Origin: Streptomyces sp. NBS 14/10
GTDB lineage: Bacteria > Actinomycetota > Actinomycetes > Streptomycetales > Streptomycetaceae
Reading direction: 5' to 3'
NCBI RefSeq assembly: GCF_002224125.1
Contig: NZ_NCSM01000016.1
Coordinates: forward strand, 12,342-76,341
DNA: 64,000 nt
The position numbers were made by a program, and so were the translations under genes. This document shows, piece after piece, positions 53,501 to 62,700 of this stretch. The notes under the pieces were generated by a model, which saw nothing but the letters and a program-made list of their open reading frames with translations, was not told the origin of the DNA and did not search any database. Position 1 is the stretch's first letter. Each line of letters opens with the position of its first letter.

Positions 53501-56500
53501 CCAGCGACGACGAACACGCCGTGTCCACGGTCAGCGTCGGCCCCTCCAGACCGAAGGTGTACGCCACCCGGCCGGACGCCACGCTCGGCGTGGAGCCGGT
53601 CATGATCTGGCCCTCGTACCCCTCCGGGATCCGGCCCAGGAACCGCGCGCCGTAGTCGTCGTACATGATGCCGGTGACCACCGCCGTACGGCTGCCGCGC
53701 AGCGCCGCCGGATCGATACGGGCGTGCTCGAACGCCTGCCACGCCGTCTCCAGCAGCAGCCGCTGCTGCGGATCGGTGGCCAGCGCCTCCCGGGGGCTGA
53801 TCCCGAAGAACTCCGCGTCGAACAGGGCCGCTTCATGCAGGAAGCCGCCCTCCCTGGCGTAGCTCTTGCCCGTGCGCTCGGGGTCCGGGTCGTACAGCCC
53901 GGCCACATCCCAGCCACGGTCCTCGGGGAACGGCCCGATCGCGTCCACCCCGTCGGCCACCAGCCGCCACAGCTCGTCCGGCGAGTGCACATCGCCCGGG
54001 TAGTGGCAGGCCATGCCGACGATCACGACGGGGTCGTCGGCGCTCCCGGTCCGGGCCTGAGCCCCGGCACCCGGCGGCAGCGGCGCGGTGGCCGCGGTGG
54101 CCGCAGTGGCGCCGAGCAGTTCGGTGCGCAGATGGCTGACCAGGGTCTCGGGGGTCGGGTAGTCGAAGATTGCGGTGGCCGGGAGGCGGACACCCGTCGC
54201 CTCATGGATCGCGTTGCGCAGCTCCAGCGCGGTCAGCGAGTCGAGGCCGAGCTGCGCGAACGTCCGGCCCAGTTCGAGGGTTTCCGGCTCCGGATGCGCC
54301 AGGACGGCGGCGATCCGGTCGCGTATCAGCTCCCCGATCACCCGGTCCTGCTCGGTCTCCGGCAGCCCGGCGAGCCGCCCGGCCCAGGAGGGGGACGCCT
54401 CCACTGCCGCGGCCGTACGGACGGGCAGGCGTACGAGGCGGCGCAGCAGCGGCGGCAGCGTGCCCGCGGCGGCCTGTTCGCGCAGTACGGCGAGGTCGAA
54501 CCTGGCCGGGATCAGCACGGGCAGCGCGGTGGCCAGCGCCGCGTCGAACCGGGCGAGGCCCGCCTCCCCGGACATCGCGGCGGTGCCCGAGCGCGCCATC
54601 CGGGCCCGGTCCGCGGTGGCGAGGTGTTCCGTCATCCCCTCGTCCACCCCCCACAGGCCCCAGGCCAGCGAGGTGGCCGGGCTGCCCGCGGCGCGCATGT
54701 GCTCGGCGAGGGCGTTGAGGAACGCGTTCGCCGCGCCGTAGTTGCCCTGCCCACCGCTGCCGAGCACGGAGGCGGCGGACGAGAACAGGACGAACGAGGC
54801 GAGGTCCGCGTCCCGGGTCAGCCGGTGCAGCTGCCAGGCCGCGTCCACCTTCGGCGCCAGCACGGCATCGAGCTGTTCGGGCGTCAGCGAGGTGACCACG
54901 CCGTCGTCGAGCACACCCGCGGTGTGCACGACCGAGGTCAGCGGGTGCTCGTCGGGGACGCTGGCGAGCAGGGCGGCCAGCGCCTCGGGGTCGGTGGTGT
55001 CACAGCTCTCGACCCGTACGTCGGCCGCGAGCCCGGCCGCGAACGCCTCGATGCCCTCGGCGGCCGGCCCGCTCCGGCTCACCAGCAGCAGATGCCGGGC
55101 GCCGTGATGTTCGACGAGGTGGCGGGCGAGCAGCCGGCCGAGCGACCCGGTGCCGCCGGTCACCAGCACGGTGCCGTCGGGGTCGAGCGCCACGGGCGCC
55201 GCGTCGGGGTCGGGGTGCGCCAGAACCAGCCGGGGCACCAGCGCGCGCCCGTCGCGCAGCGCCAGCTGCCACTCGCCGGCGGCCACGGCGGCGGCCACCG
55301 CCGCCGCCAGCGCGTCCCGGGACGCCGGGGCGTCGTCGGTGTCCACCAGCACGATCCGGCCCGGGTGTTCGGCCTGGGCGGCGCGCAGCAGGCCCAGGAC
55401 CGCCGAACCCGCCAGATCGGCCGGTGCGTCAGCCGGGTTGGCGGCGACGGCTCCGGCGGTGAGAACTACCAGCTGGGTGGCGGCGAGGGCGTCGTCCGTC
55501 AGCCACTCCCGCAGCCGCGCGAGGACACGGTGGGTGGCGGTGCGTACCCGGGAGGGCGGCTCGTCGCCGTCGTCGGATGTGTCGTAGGGGGCGCCGAGGC
55601 AGGCCATGACGACCAGGTCGGGGGCGGCGGCCCCGGCGGCGACCGACGCGCTCAGCGAGGCGAGGCCGGGGTGGCGCGCGACGTGTTCCGCGGGCAGCGA
55701 GGCCGTGGCGGCGTCCGTGGCGGCGTCCGTGGCGTGGGTGTCATCCCCGGCGAGTACGGCCCAGCAGTCCGGCGCCGATGCCGATGCCGCTGCCGTGGCG
55801 GTGGGCAGCGCGAAGGACTCCCAGTCCAGCCGGTACAGCGGCCGGTCGGCGGGGACCGCCCCGGACCGCCACCGCTGCGCGGAAACGGCGCGCAGCGTGA
55901 GCGAGTCGACGGCCACGACCTCGGCGCCGGTGTCGTCGGACAGCCGCATGGTCACGGCGTCGGGACCGGTCGGCGTGATGCGGACCCGCAGCCGGGACGC
56001 GCCGCGCGCGAGGAGCCGTACGCCGCCGAAGGAGAACGGCAGCCGGACCGTGCCCGGCGCGCCGCCCGCCTGGTCCTCACCGGTGAACAGCGCGCCGATC
56101 GGGTGCAGGGCGGCGTCCAGGAGCGCGGGGTGGATGGCGTACGCACCGCCGTCGCCCCGCTGACCGGCGGCGAGACCGACCTCGGCGAACATCTCCTCGC
56201 CGACTCGCCACGCGGCGCGCAACCCCGTGAACGCCGGTCCGTAGCGATAGCCCTCGGCGGCCAGCCGCTCGTACAGCCCGGCCACGTCGATGGCCTCCGC
56301 CCCGGCGGGGGGCCACTGGGCCGGTGGCGCGGCGGGCTCGGGGACACCGGTCCCCGCTCCGGCCGGAGTGGCGCTCAGCGTGGCGGTGGCATGGCGACGC
56401 CATGGGCCGTACGGGCCGTCGCCCGGCTCATCCGCGACATCCGCGACAGCCGCGACACCCGGGTCCTCCGAACCCTCCGAACCGCCGCCGGACGGGCGTG

Positions 56501-59500
56501 AGTAGACGGTGACGGCCCGTCGGCCGGCCGCGTCGGTGGCCCCGACGGCCACCTGGAGGTCCACCGCACCCACCGGGGGCAGCAGCAGCGGCGCCTCCAG
56601 GGTGAGATCGTCGATCAGGTCGCAGCCGACCCGTTCCCCGGCCTGGAGGGCGAGCTCCACGAAGAGCGTGCCGGGCAGCGGCACCGCGTCCACGATGGCG
56701 TGGTCGGCGAGCCAGGGCTGGCCGCGCAGCGACAGCCGGCCGGTCAGCAGCAGCCCGCCGTCCGCCGGTTCGAGCGCGGCGCGCAGCAGCGGATGGTCGC
56801 TCGCCTCGAGCCCGGCGGCCCGTACGTCCGCCTCCGCCTGCGGGGCGTCCCGCCAGTACCGGCGGCGGTCGAAGCGGTAGGTGGGCAGGTCGGTGGCCTG
56901 GGTGGCGGGCGGGAAGGCGGCGGAGAAGTCGACGCTCTCGCCGTCCACCTGGAGCTGGGCGAGCGCGGTCAGCAGCGTACGGGGCTCGTCGCGGCCCTTG
57001 CGCAGCACCGTGGCGAGCACCGGCGCGCCGGGGCCGGATTCGGTGGCGGCGCCCTCCGGGGCCGACTCCGTGGTCAGGCTGGTCAGGCTGGTCAGGCAGT
57101 CGCGCGCCATGGTGGTGAGCACGGCGTCCGGGCCGAGCTCCAGGAAGCGGGTGACACCCTCCGCGCGCAGCGCGGCGATGCCGTCGCGGAACCGCACCGG
57201 CTGCCGTGCGTGCCGCACCCAGTAGTCGGGGTCGCACAGCTGCTCGGCCCCGGCCAGCGCGCCGGTGACGTTCGAGACGACGGCGATCCGGGGCTGTGCG
57301 TACGTCAGCGAGGCGGCGACCTGCCGGAACTCCTCCAGCATCGGGTCGATCCGCGGCGAGTGGAAGGCGTGCCCGACCCGCAGCCGCCTGGTCCGGTGTC
57401 CGCGCTCCCGGATCGTACGGGCGATCTCCTCGACCGCGTCCTCGTCACCCGAGACCACCACCGACGTCGGCGCGTTGACGGCCGCCAGCGCCACCTGGTC
57501 CGCCCGCCCGGCGAGCAGCGGCGCCACCTCCTCCTCGGCGGCCTCCAGCGCGACCATCGCACCGCCCTCGGGCAGCGCCTGCATCAGCCGCCCCCGGGCG
57601 GCGACCAGCCGCGCCGCGTCCGGCAGCGACAGCACCCCGGCGATATGCGCTGCGACCAGTTCGCCGACCGAGTGTCCCGCCAGATAGCCGGGGACCACAC
57701 CGAACGACTCGACCAGCCGGTACAGGGCGACCTCGACGGCGAACAGCGCGGCCTGCGTCACCTCCGTCGCGTCCAGCGGGCTGGCACCCTCGGTGGGTGC
57801 GAACACCAACTCCCGCAGCGACCGCCCCAGATGGAGGTCAAGTGCCGCACACGCCTCGTCGAAGGCGGCGGCGAACGCCGGATAGGCCCGGTACAGCTGG
57901 GCGCCCATGCCGGGGCGCTGGCTGCCCTGCCCGGTGAAGAGGAACGCACTGCCGCCGAGCCGCGCCGGGGCGGACGCCCGCGTGACATCGGGGTGTGTCC
58001 GGCCCTCGGCGAGGTCGGCGAGCCGGGCGGACAACTCCTCGCGGTCCGCGCCCAGCACGACGGCGCGGTGGTCGAGCGGCGACCGTGTGGTGGCCAGCGA
58101 CCAGCCGATGTCGTCGACCGGGACGTCCGGGCGCGCGGCCATGTGCTCGGCGAGCGCCGCGGCCTGCGTACGCAGCGACGCCGCGCCGCGCGCGGACACC
58201 ACCCACGGCACGGCGGTGCCCTCCGGCCGCTGCGGCGTGTTCGCAGTGTCCGCGGCATCGTCCGTGTCCGGCCGGGGCGGGGCCTCCTCGAGGATCAGAT
58301 GCGCGTTGGTGCCGCTGATGCCGAAGGAGGAGATGCCGGCCCGGCGCCGCCGGTCCCCGGCCGGCCACGCGACCGGCTCGGCCAGCAGCCGTACCGCGCC
58401 ACCTTCCCAGTCGACCACGGGCGTGGGCCGGTCGGCGTGCAGCAGGGCGGGCAGCGAGGCGTTCCGCAGCGCCATCACCATCTTGATGACGCCGGCGACG
58501 CCCGCCGCGCCCTGTGTGTGTCCGAGGTTCGGCTTGATCGCGCCCAGCCACAGCGGCCGGCCCTCGGGCCTCTCCTGACCGTAAGTGGCCAGCAGCGCCT
58601 GGGCCTCGATCGGGTCGCCGAGCGTGGTGCCCGTGCCATGGGCCTCGACGACGTCCACATCCGCCGGGGAGAGCCGGGCGTTGGCCAGCGCCTGCCGGAT
58701 GACGCGCTGCTGCGACAGTCCGTTGGGCGCGGTCAGCCCGTTGCTCGCGCCGTCCTGGTTGATCGCCGAGCCGCGCATCACGGCCAGCACCTGGTGTCCG
58801 TTGCGCTGGGCGTCCGACAGCCGCTCCAGTACCAGCAGCCCCGCGCCCTCGGCGAACGCCGTGCCGTCGGCGCCCTCGGAGAAGGCCTTGCACCGGCTGT
58901 CGGCCGCCAGGCCACGTTGCCGCGCGAACTCCGTGAACACGTACGGCGTCGTCATGACCGTCACACCGCCCGCCAGGGCGAGGTCGCATTCGCCCTGCCG
59001 CAGCGCCTGCGCGGCCAAGTGCATCGCCACCAGCGACGACGAACACGCCGTGTCCACCGTGACCGCGGGCCCCTCCAGACCCAGGGTGTACGCCACCCGG
59101 CCGGACAGCACGCTCGGCGCGTTGCCGGTGACCAGATAGCCCTCCGCGGCCCGGTCGATATGCGGGGTGCCGAAGCCGGGCAGGGCGGTGCCCGCGTATA
59201 CGCCGACGGGCGCGCCCTTGAGCGACCCGGGCGCGATGCCCGACCGCTCCAGCGCCTCCCAGGCCACTTCGAGCAGCAGCCGCTGCTGCGGGTCGACCGC
59301 CGCCGCCTCGCGGGGGCTGATGCCGAAGAACTCCGGGTCGAACAGGTCGGCGTCGTGCAGGAATCCGCCCTCGCGGGCGTAGCTGGTGCCCGGGTGGTCG
59401 GGGTCCGGGTGGAACAGCCGCTCCAGGTCCCAGCCGCGGTTGTCCGGAAACGCGGTCATCGCGTGGCGGCGCGCGGCGACGAGGTCCCACAGAGCCTCGG

Positions 59501-59663
59501 GGGAGGCGACATCGCCGGGGTAGCGGCAGGCCATCGCCACGATGGCCACCGGCTCCCGCTGTCCGTCCTCCACCTCGCGCAGCCGCGCCCGGGTGTCATG
59601 CAGATCGGCGGCGACCCGCTTCAGGTAATCGACAAGCCGCTCTTCGTTCGTCTCAGTGCTCAC
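47535..59663 (-). CDS. Type I PKS, two modules: KS-AT(mal)-DH-KR-ACP / KS-AT(mm)-DH-ER-KR-ACP
   Basis: Protein of 4042 aa. Module 1: KS Cys207, AT Ser665 (GHSVG) with HAFHSP from 765 (malonyl), DH His988 (HAIVDAVPLP), KR Tyr1642 with the LDD motif (B type, D-hydroxyl, trans alkene expected), ACP Ser1809. Module 2: KS Cys2050, AT Ser2506 (GHSQG) with YASHG at 2609 (methylmalonyl), DH His2815, ER with [11 protein letters not shown] Tyr3749 with LDD, ACP Ser3917; fully reducing and methyl-branched. The docking helix is EERLVDYLKRVAADLHDTR and the tail is [15 protein letters not shown]. The start is GTG 59663, with a GGGAGGAGGGG ribosome site. It should add an unbranched alkene unit followed by a saturated methyl-branched unit. 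Confidence 0.96.
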   Translation of the reverse strand: MSTETNEERLVDYLKRVAADLHDTRARLREVEDGQREPVAIVAMACRYPGDVASPEALWDLVAARRHAMTAFPDNRGWDLERLFHPDPDHPGTSYAREGGFLHDADLFDPEFFGISPREAAAVDPQQRLLLEVAWEALERSGIAPGSLKGAPVGVYAGTALPGFGTPHIDRAAEGYLVTGNAPSVLSGRVAYTLGLEGPAVTVDTACSSSLVAMHLAAQALRQGECDLALAGGVTVMTTPYVFTEFARQRGLAADSRCKAFSEGADGTAFAEGAGLLVLERLSDAQRNGHQVLAVMRGSAINQDGASNGLTAPNGLSQQRVIRQALANARLSPADVDVVEAHGTGTTLGDPIEAQALLATYGQERPEGRPLWLGAIKPNLGHTQGAAGVAGVIKMVMALRNASLPALLHADRPTPVVDWEGGAVRLLAEPVAWPAGDRRRRAGISSFGISGTNAHLILEEAPPRPDTDDAADTANTPQRPEGTAVPWVVSARGAASLRTQAAALAEHMAARPDVPVDDIGWSLATTRSPLDHRAVVLGADREELSARLADLAEGRTHPDVTRASAPARLGGSAFLFTGQGSQRPGMGAQLYRAYPAFAAAFDEACAALDLHLGRSLRELVFAPTEGASPLDATEVTQAALFAVEVALYRLVESFGVVPGYLAGHSVGELVAAHIAGVLSLPDAARLVAARGRLMQALPEGGAMVALEAAEEEVAPLLAGRADQVALAAVNAPTSVVVSGDEDAVEEIARTIRERGHRTRRLRVGHAFHSPRIDPMLEEFRQVAASLTYAQPRIAVVSNVTGALAGAEQLCDPDYWVRHARQPVRFRDGIAALRAEGVTRFLELGPDAVLTTMARDCLTSLTSLTTESAPEGAATESGPGAPVLATVLRKGRDEPRTLLTALAQLQVDGESVDFSAAFPPATQATDLPTYRFDRRRYWRDAPQAEADVRAAGLEASDHPLLRAALEPADGGLLLTGRLSLRGQPWLADHAIVDAVPLPGTLFVELALQAGERVGCDLIDDLTLEAPLLLPPVGAVDLQVAVGATDAAGRRAVTVYSRPSGGGSEGSEDPGVAAVADVADEPGDGPYGPWRRHATATLSATPAGAGTGVPEPAAPPAQWPPAGAEAIDVAGLYERLAAEGYRYGPAFTGLRAAWRVGEEMFAEVGLAAGQRGDGGAYAIHPALLDAALHPIGALFTGEDQAGGAPGTVRLPFSFGGVRLLARGASRLRVRITPTGPDAVTMRLSDDTGAEVVAVDSLTLRAVSAQRWRSGAVPADRPLYRLDWESFALPTATAAASASAPDCWAVLAGDDTHATDAATDAATASLPAEHVARHPGLASLSASVAAGAAAPDLVVMACLGAPYDTSDDGDEPPSRVRTATHRVLARLREWLTDDALAATQLVVLTAGAVAANPADAPADLAGSAVLGLLRAAQAEHPGRIVLVDTDDAPASRDALAAAVAAAVAAGEWQLALRDGRALVPRLVLAHPDPDAAPVALDPDGTVLVTGGTGSLGRLLARHLVEHHGARHLLLVSRSGPAAEGIEAFAAGLAADVRVESCDTTDPEALAALLASVPDEHPLTSVVHTAGVLDDGVVTSLTPEQLDAVLAPKVDAAWQLHRLTRDADLASFVLFSSAASVLGSGGQGNYGAANAFLNALAEHMRAAGSPATSLAWGLWGVDEGMTEHLATADRARMARSGTAAMSGEAGLARFDAALATALPVLIPARFDLAVLREQAAAGTLPPLLRRLVRLPVRTAAAVEASPSWAGRLAGLPETEQDRVIGELIRDRIAAVLAHPEPETLELGRTFAQLGLDSLTALELRNAIHEATGVRLPATAIFDYPTPETLVSHLRTELLGATAATAATAPLPPGAGAQARTGSADDPVVIVGMACHYPGDVHSPDELWRLVADGVDAIGPFPEDRGWDVAGLYDPDPERTGKSYAREGGFLHEAALFDAEFFGISPREALATDPQQRLLLETAWQAFEHARIDPAALRGSRTAVVTGIMYDDYGARFLGRIPEGYEGQIMTGSTPSVASGRVAYTFGLEGPTLTVDTACSSSLVAMHLAAQALRQGECDLALAGGVTVMATPNTFVEFSRQRGLAPDGRCKPFAAAADGTGWSEGAGLLVLERLSDARRNGHRVLAVLRGSAVNQDGASNGLTAPNGPSQQRVISQALAVAGVDPAGVDVVEAHGTGTTLGDPIEAQALLATYGQSRPAEQPLWLGSIKSNIGHTQAAAGAAAVIKMVMALRHGRLPATLHVDEPSPHVDWASGSVRLLTEATDWPEADRPRRAAVSSFGISGTNAHLILEQAPDQPEPQPEPEPEPEQSESATAGGIVPFVLSARTAEALRAQAVNLAGRLPSAEVAEVGWSLATTRSAFEHRAVVVGEDRAALLAGLEKLAADEPDPAVVAGTAITAAAGPVFVFPGQGSQWRGMGVELLDTSPVFAARIAECERALAPYVDWSLTAVLRGTDTTTDPQRVDVVQPTLWAVMVSLAALWQHLGITPAAVIGHSQGEIAAACVAGALSLDDAAKVVALRSQAIRALAGHGTMASLTLGADETAGLLEELGEEADDVTVAAANGPATTVISGAVEQIATVLAAAEARGARTRTIDVDYASHGPHVDRIREDIVSVLGGLAPTASEVAFYSTVTADRLDTAGLDADYWFTNLRRPVRFADTLATLLAHGHRHFIEVSPHPVLIPGMQDGFEAAGAPATAVPTLRRDQGGPQQLAQAVARAYTAGLVIDWAPWYPAGPRTTDLPTYPFQGRRYWLGMDGGPGDLRSAGLTSVAHAQLGAAVELADGGLVMTGRLPAAGSGGWLADHVVADTPLVPGTALVEWVLRAADEAGCGGIEELALHVPMALPASGGLRIQVVAYAPDGDGRREVRVHSRPDAEDGSAPWTCHATGHLSPTTPTAPGAADPAAAGGWPPRDAEQVDVADFYGRAEAIGYGYGPAFRGLTAAWRQGDDLLAEVVLPEAAHEGADGFALHPALLDAALHPLALDGQGESGQREDGQLRLPFAWSGVSLWATGARAARVRMSPLEHGFRLVVADAAGQPVLSAESVVVRPTSARQLRDAGARRVDGLYEVAWVPMPPPSDTAAEAETGSVEGWALLDGGPLPFDPSQAGSPPRHADIDTLLAAPALPSTVLVGVTGDDDSAEGALAVTTGVLTLARRWLEVPELADARLVLVTRGAVVDTEADDGPDPAAAAVWGLLRSAQAENPGRFLLCDIDDGAGPDDVLGAVTRAVALDEPQVAVRGGRVLTPRLERAGAPELAPPPGEPAWRLAADDTGTIDSVSTVACPEVLEPLAPGQVRIAVRAAGINFRDVLIVLGMYPDEGVFRGSEGAGVVLDVAGDVTSVAVGDRVFGLFEGAFGPVAVADARAVVPIPPGWTDQQAAAVPTTFLTAWYGLVDLAGLKAGETVLVHAATGGVGTAAVQIARHLGAEVYATASPGKHAVLEAMGIDAAHRASSRDLDFETAFRAATGGRGFDVVLNSLAGEYTDASLRLLTGGGRFIEMGKTDKRDAEQIADAYPDVRYRFYDLVPDAGLDRVAEMLTTLGGHFAQGVLAPPPVRAWPLAEARQALRQMSQAKHTGKYVLDMPRTLDPDGTVLITGGTGTLGALVAEHLVTNHHITHLHLLSRRGPDAPGAAELTARLTELGATVHITATDTADPHALRQALDTVDPGHPLTGVIHAAGALDDAVLTAQTPERLAVVWAAKATAAANLHQATKDLPLAMFAIFSSAAGTLGTPGQANYAAANAYCDALATRRHHTGLPATSIAWGLWAATSEMTGHLADADLARMSRTGFTPLATPMALALFDAAGRHGGATPLALDLDPRTLGAQPSDTVPAVLRTVAAAGAPVRRTAAVAQSTDWAGRLAALSDAERHRELVNLVRTHAATVLGHSDPAALRADTSFKELGFDSLTAVELRNRLSAATGLRLPAALVFDYPDAETMARFLDQKLAPADRTEATVDQLAPVLNDLARLESTLGSHDVDGKARETIAGRLHALLSRLEGSTASEADIDGEALESASDDEMFALIDQQLGSS
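52710..52742 (-). repeat. 6-nt in-frame repeat in a KS-AT linker
   Basis: GGTTCT/GGTTGC units encode alternating Pro-Glu residues (PEPQPEPEPEPE) after the second KS of the 4042-aa PKS. Confidence 0.8.
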
Positions 59664-59683
59664 TTCGCCCCTCCTCCCGCTCA

Positions 59684-59779
59684 GTCTTGGCGCGCTCCAA
59701 CGCGCGGGCTTCCCTCGTCACTGCTCGCTCCTCCGTCGCTGCGCGACTCCTCAGTCCAGCCCGCACAGCGCGCCAAGAC
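59684..59779. repeat. Long interrupted palindrome (REP-like) between two PKS genes
   Basis: GTCTTGGCGCGCT (59684-59696) is the exact complement of 59767-59779, and GCGGGCT (59704-59710) of 59758-59764. The middle contains an AGCGACGGAGGAGCGAGCAG-like sequence on the minus strand. It fills most of the 132-nt gap between the partial PKS and the 4042-aa PKS. It could be a mobile intergenic repeat, an mRNA-stabilising structure or a partial terminator. Confidence 0.7.
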
Positions 59780-59795
59780 ACGCTCATACCGGCGC

Positions 59796-62700
59796 TCATT
59801 GCACTCCGAGTTCCTTGTCGATGAAGTCGAGGACCTGGTCGGTCGTCGCGGCTTCGAGCCGTTCGGCCGCCGTGCCGCCGTTCCGGCTCGGGGCGTGGGC
59901 CGCCTTCCAGGTGGCCAGCAGCGACTCAAGACGCGTGGTCACCGCGCCCGGGTCGGCCACTCCGTTCACACCGGATGTGGTGAGCGCCGTCAGCGTCTCC
60001 TCCAAGCCGGTGAGCCGGCTGAGCACAGGCGCGTAGAGGTCCGGCGCCGTCGCCGATGCCCCCTCCTCGGGGGCCAGTTGGGTGCGCAGATGCTCGGCCA
60101 GCGCCCCGGGCTCCGGGTAGTCGAAGATGACCGTGGCGGGCAGCCGCAGCCCGGTGGCGGCGGTGACGCGGTTGCGCAGCTCGACGGCGGTCAGCGAGTC
60201 GAAGCCGAGCTCCTTGAACGCCGCGTCGGCCGGTACGGCCTCCGGGTCGGCGTGGCCGAGCACGGTCGCGGCGTGCCTGCGTACCAGGTCGGTGAGCAGG
60301 CGCCGCTGTTCGGCCGGGGCGAGCGGGCCCAACCGGGCCGCCCAGTCCCCGGGCTCCTCGGCCGCCGCCGCGGTCGGCCGCGCCGCCGCGCCGCCGGAGC
60401 GGGCGCCCGCCGCCTGGGCGTCGGCCGCCAGGGCGCGCAGTGGCGCGGGCAGGGCCGCGAGGGGCTGCGCGGCCAGCGCCCGGGTGTCCAGGTTCAGCGC
60501 GAGCAGTGCTGGGCGTCCGTGCCCGAGCGCCGCGTCGAACAGGTCGTGTCCCTGCTCGGTGCTGTTCGGGACGATGCCCTGCCGGGCGATCCGCGCCACA
60601 TCGGCCTCGGTAAGACCTCCGGTGAGCCCGCTCGCGGCGGCCCACAGGCCCCAGCTCACCGATACGCCCGGCAGGCCCTCGGCGTGCCGCCGCTCGACCA
60701 GGGCGTCGCAGTACGCGTTGGCGGCCGCGTAGTTGGCCTGCCCCGCGGTGCCGAGGGTCGACGCGAACGACGAGAACAGCACGAACATGCCCAGCGGCAG
60801 CCCGGCGGTCGCATCGTGCAGACGGTCCGCCGCCGCGGCCTTGGCGGACCAGGCCGCCACCAGGCGCTCGTCGTCCTGCGACGGCAGCATCGCGTCGGCC
60901 ACCACGCCCGCCGCGTGGACGACGCCGGTGAGCGGATGCGCCGGGTCCACGCCCGCGACCGCCTCGCCCAGGGCGGTGGCGTCCCCGACGTCCACCGCGG
61001 CCACCCGTACCCGCGCGCCAAGTTCGGCGAGCCGGGCCGTCAGCTCCTCGGCGCCCGGGGCGTCCGGGCCGCGCCGGCTGAGCAGCAGCAGATGCCGCAC
61101 CCCGCGCGAGCGCACCAGGTGTTCGGCGATCAGACCGCCGAGGGTGCCGGTGCCGCCCGTGATGAGCACCGTGCCGTCCGGGTCGGGCGCGGGATCCACG
61201 TCCAGCACCAGCTTCCCGGTGTGCCGGGCCTGGCTGAGCTGCCGCAGCGCCTGCCTGGCCTGGCCGAGCCGCCACCCGGTGACGGGCAGGGGAGTGAACG
61301 CGCCATCGGCGAACCGCTCGCCCAGGGCGGCCAGCAGCCGCCCGATGCGCTCCGGACCGGCGTCCGCGATCAGATCGAACGCCCGGTACGCGACGGAGTG
61401 CTCGCTCGCGACCTGGTCCGGATCGCGTACGTCGGTCTTGCCCATCTCGATCAGCCGTCCGCCGGGCGCGAGAAGCCTCAGCGAGGCGTCCGTGAACTCC
61501 CCGGCCAGGCTGTTGAGGACGACATCGACGCCCCGGCCGCCGGCCGCCGACGAAAACGCCGCCTCGAAGCCCAGATCCCGCGAGGACGCCCGGTGGGCCG
61601 CGTCCACGCCCATGCCCTCCAGCACCGGGTGTTTCGCCGGGCTCGCCGTCGCGAACACCTCCGCGCCCAGGTGCCGGGCGACCTGGACGGCGGCCATGCC
61701 CACGCCACCGGCCGCACCGTGGATCACCACGGTCTCGCCGGAGCGCAGCCCGCCCAGCTCCACCAGGCCGTACCACGCGGTCAGGAAGGCCACCGGGGCC
61801 GCCGCGGCCTCCCGGAAACTCCAGCCGTCCGGCACCGGGGCGACCATCCGGGCGTCCGCCACCGCCACCGGGCCGAACGCATCGTCGAACAGGCCCATCA
61901 CACGGTCGCCGACGGCGACCCCGGCCACCCCGTCGCCGACCTCGAGCACGACACCCGCGCCCTCGCTGCCGATCGACGCCGCGGCGTCCGGGTACATGTC
62001 CAGGGCGATCAGCACATCGCGGAAGTTGAGCCCCGCGGCGCGTACGGCGATCCGCACCTGGCCGGGCGCGAGGGGAGCGGAGGCCCGGGGGCTGGGCACC
62101 GCCGTGAGATCGTCGGGGCCGGTCCTGCCGGCCACCACGTGCCAGGCCCGCTCGCCCGCCGGAGCCATCAGCTCCGGTTCGGCGTCCACCCGGGCCATCC
62201 GGGGCACCAACGCACGCCCGCCGCGCAGCGCGAGCTGCGGCTCGTCCGTACGTACGGCCTCCAGGATGTTTTCGGTGCTGTCGGTGTCTGCGTCGATGTC
62301 CGCGTCGATGAGGACGAAACGCCCCGGGTGTTCCGTCTGGGCGCTGCGCACCAGCCCCCACACCGCGGCGGCCGCGGGGTCCACCCGCTCCCGGTCGCCG
62401 TCCCCGGTCCGTACCGCCGACCGGGTGACCACGGCAAGCCGCGCACCCTCGGCCCCGCTCCCGGCCAGCCACTCCTGGGCCAGCGTCAGCGTCCGGCGGG
62501 CGGTGGCCAGGCCGGTGTCCGCCGCTGCCGGGTCGTCGCCCGTCCGCACCGAAGCGATGACGACATCCGGTGCGGTGGCTCCGCCGGCCACGGCGCGGAA
62601 CAGCGTGTCGAGGTCGGGGTAGCGGTCGGCGCCGGCCAGGTCCGGGGCGTCGTCGCCCAGCACCGCGACCGTCCCGGGCGCCGCCCCGTCAGCCGTCCCG

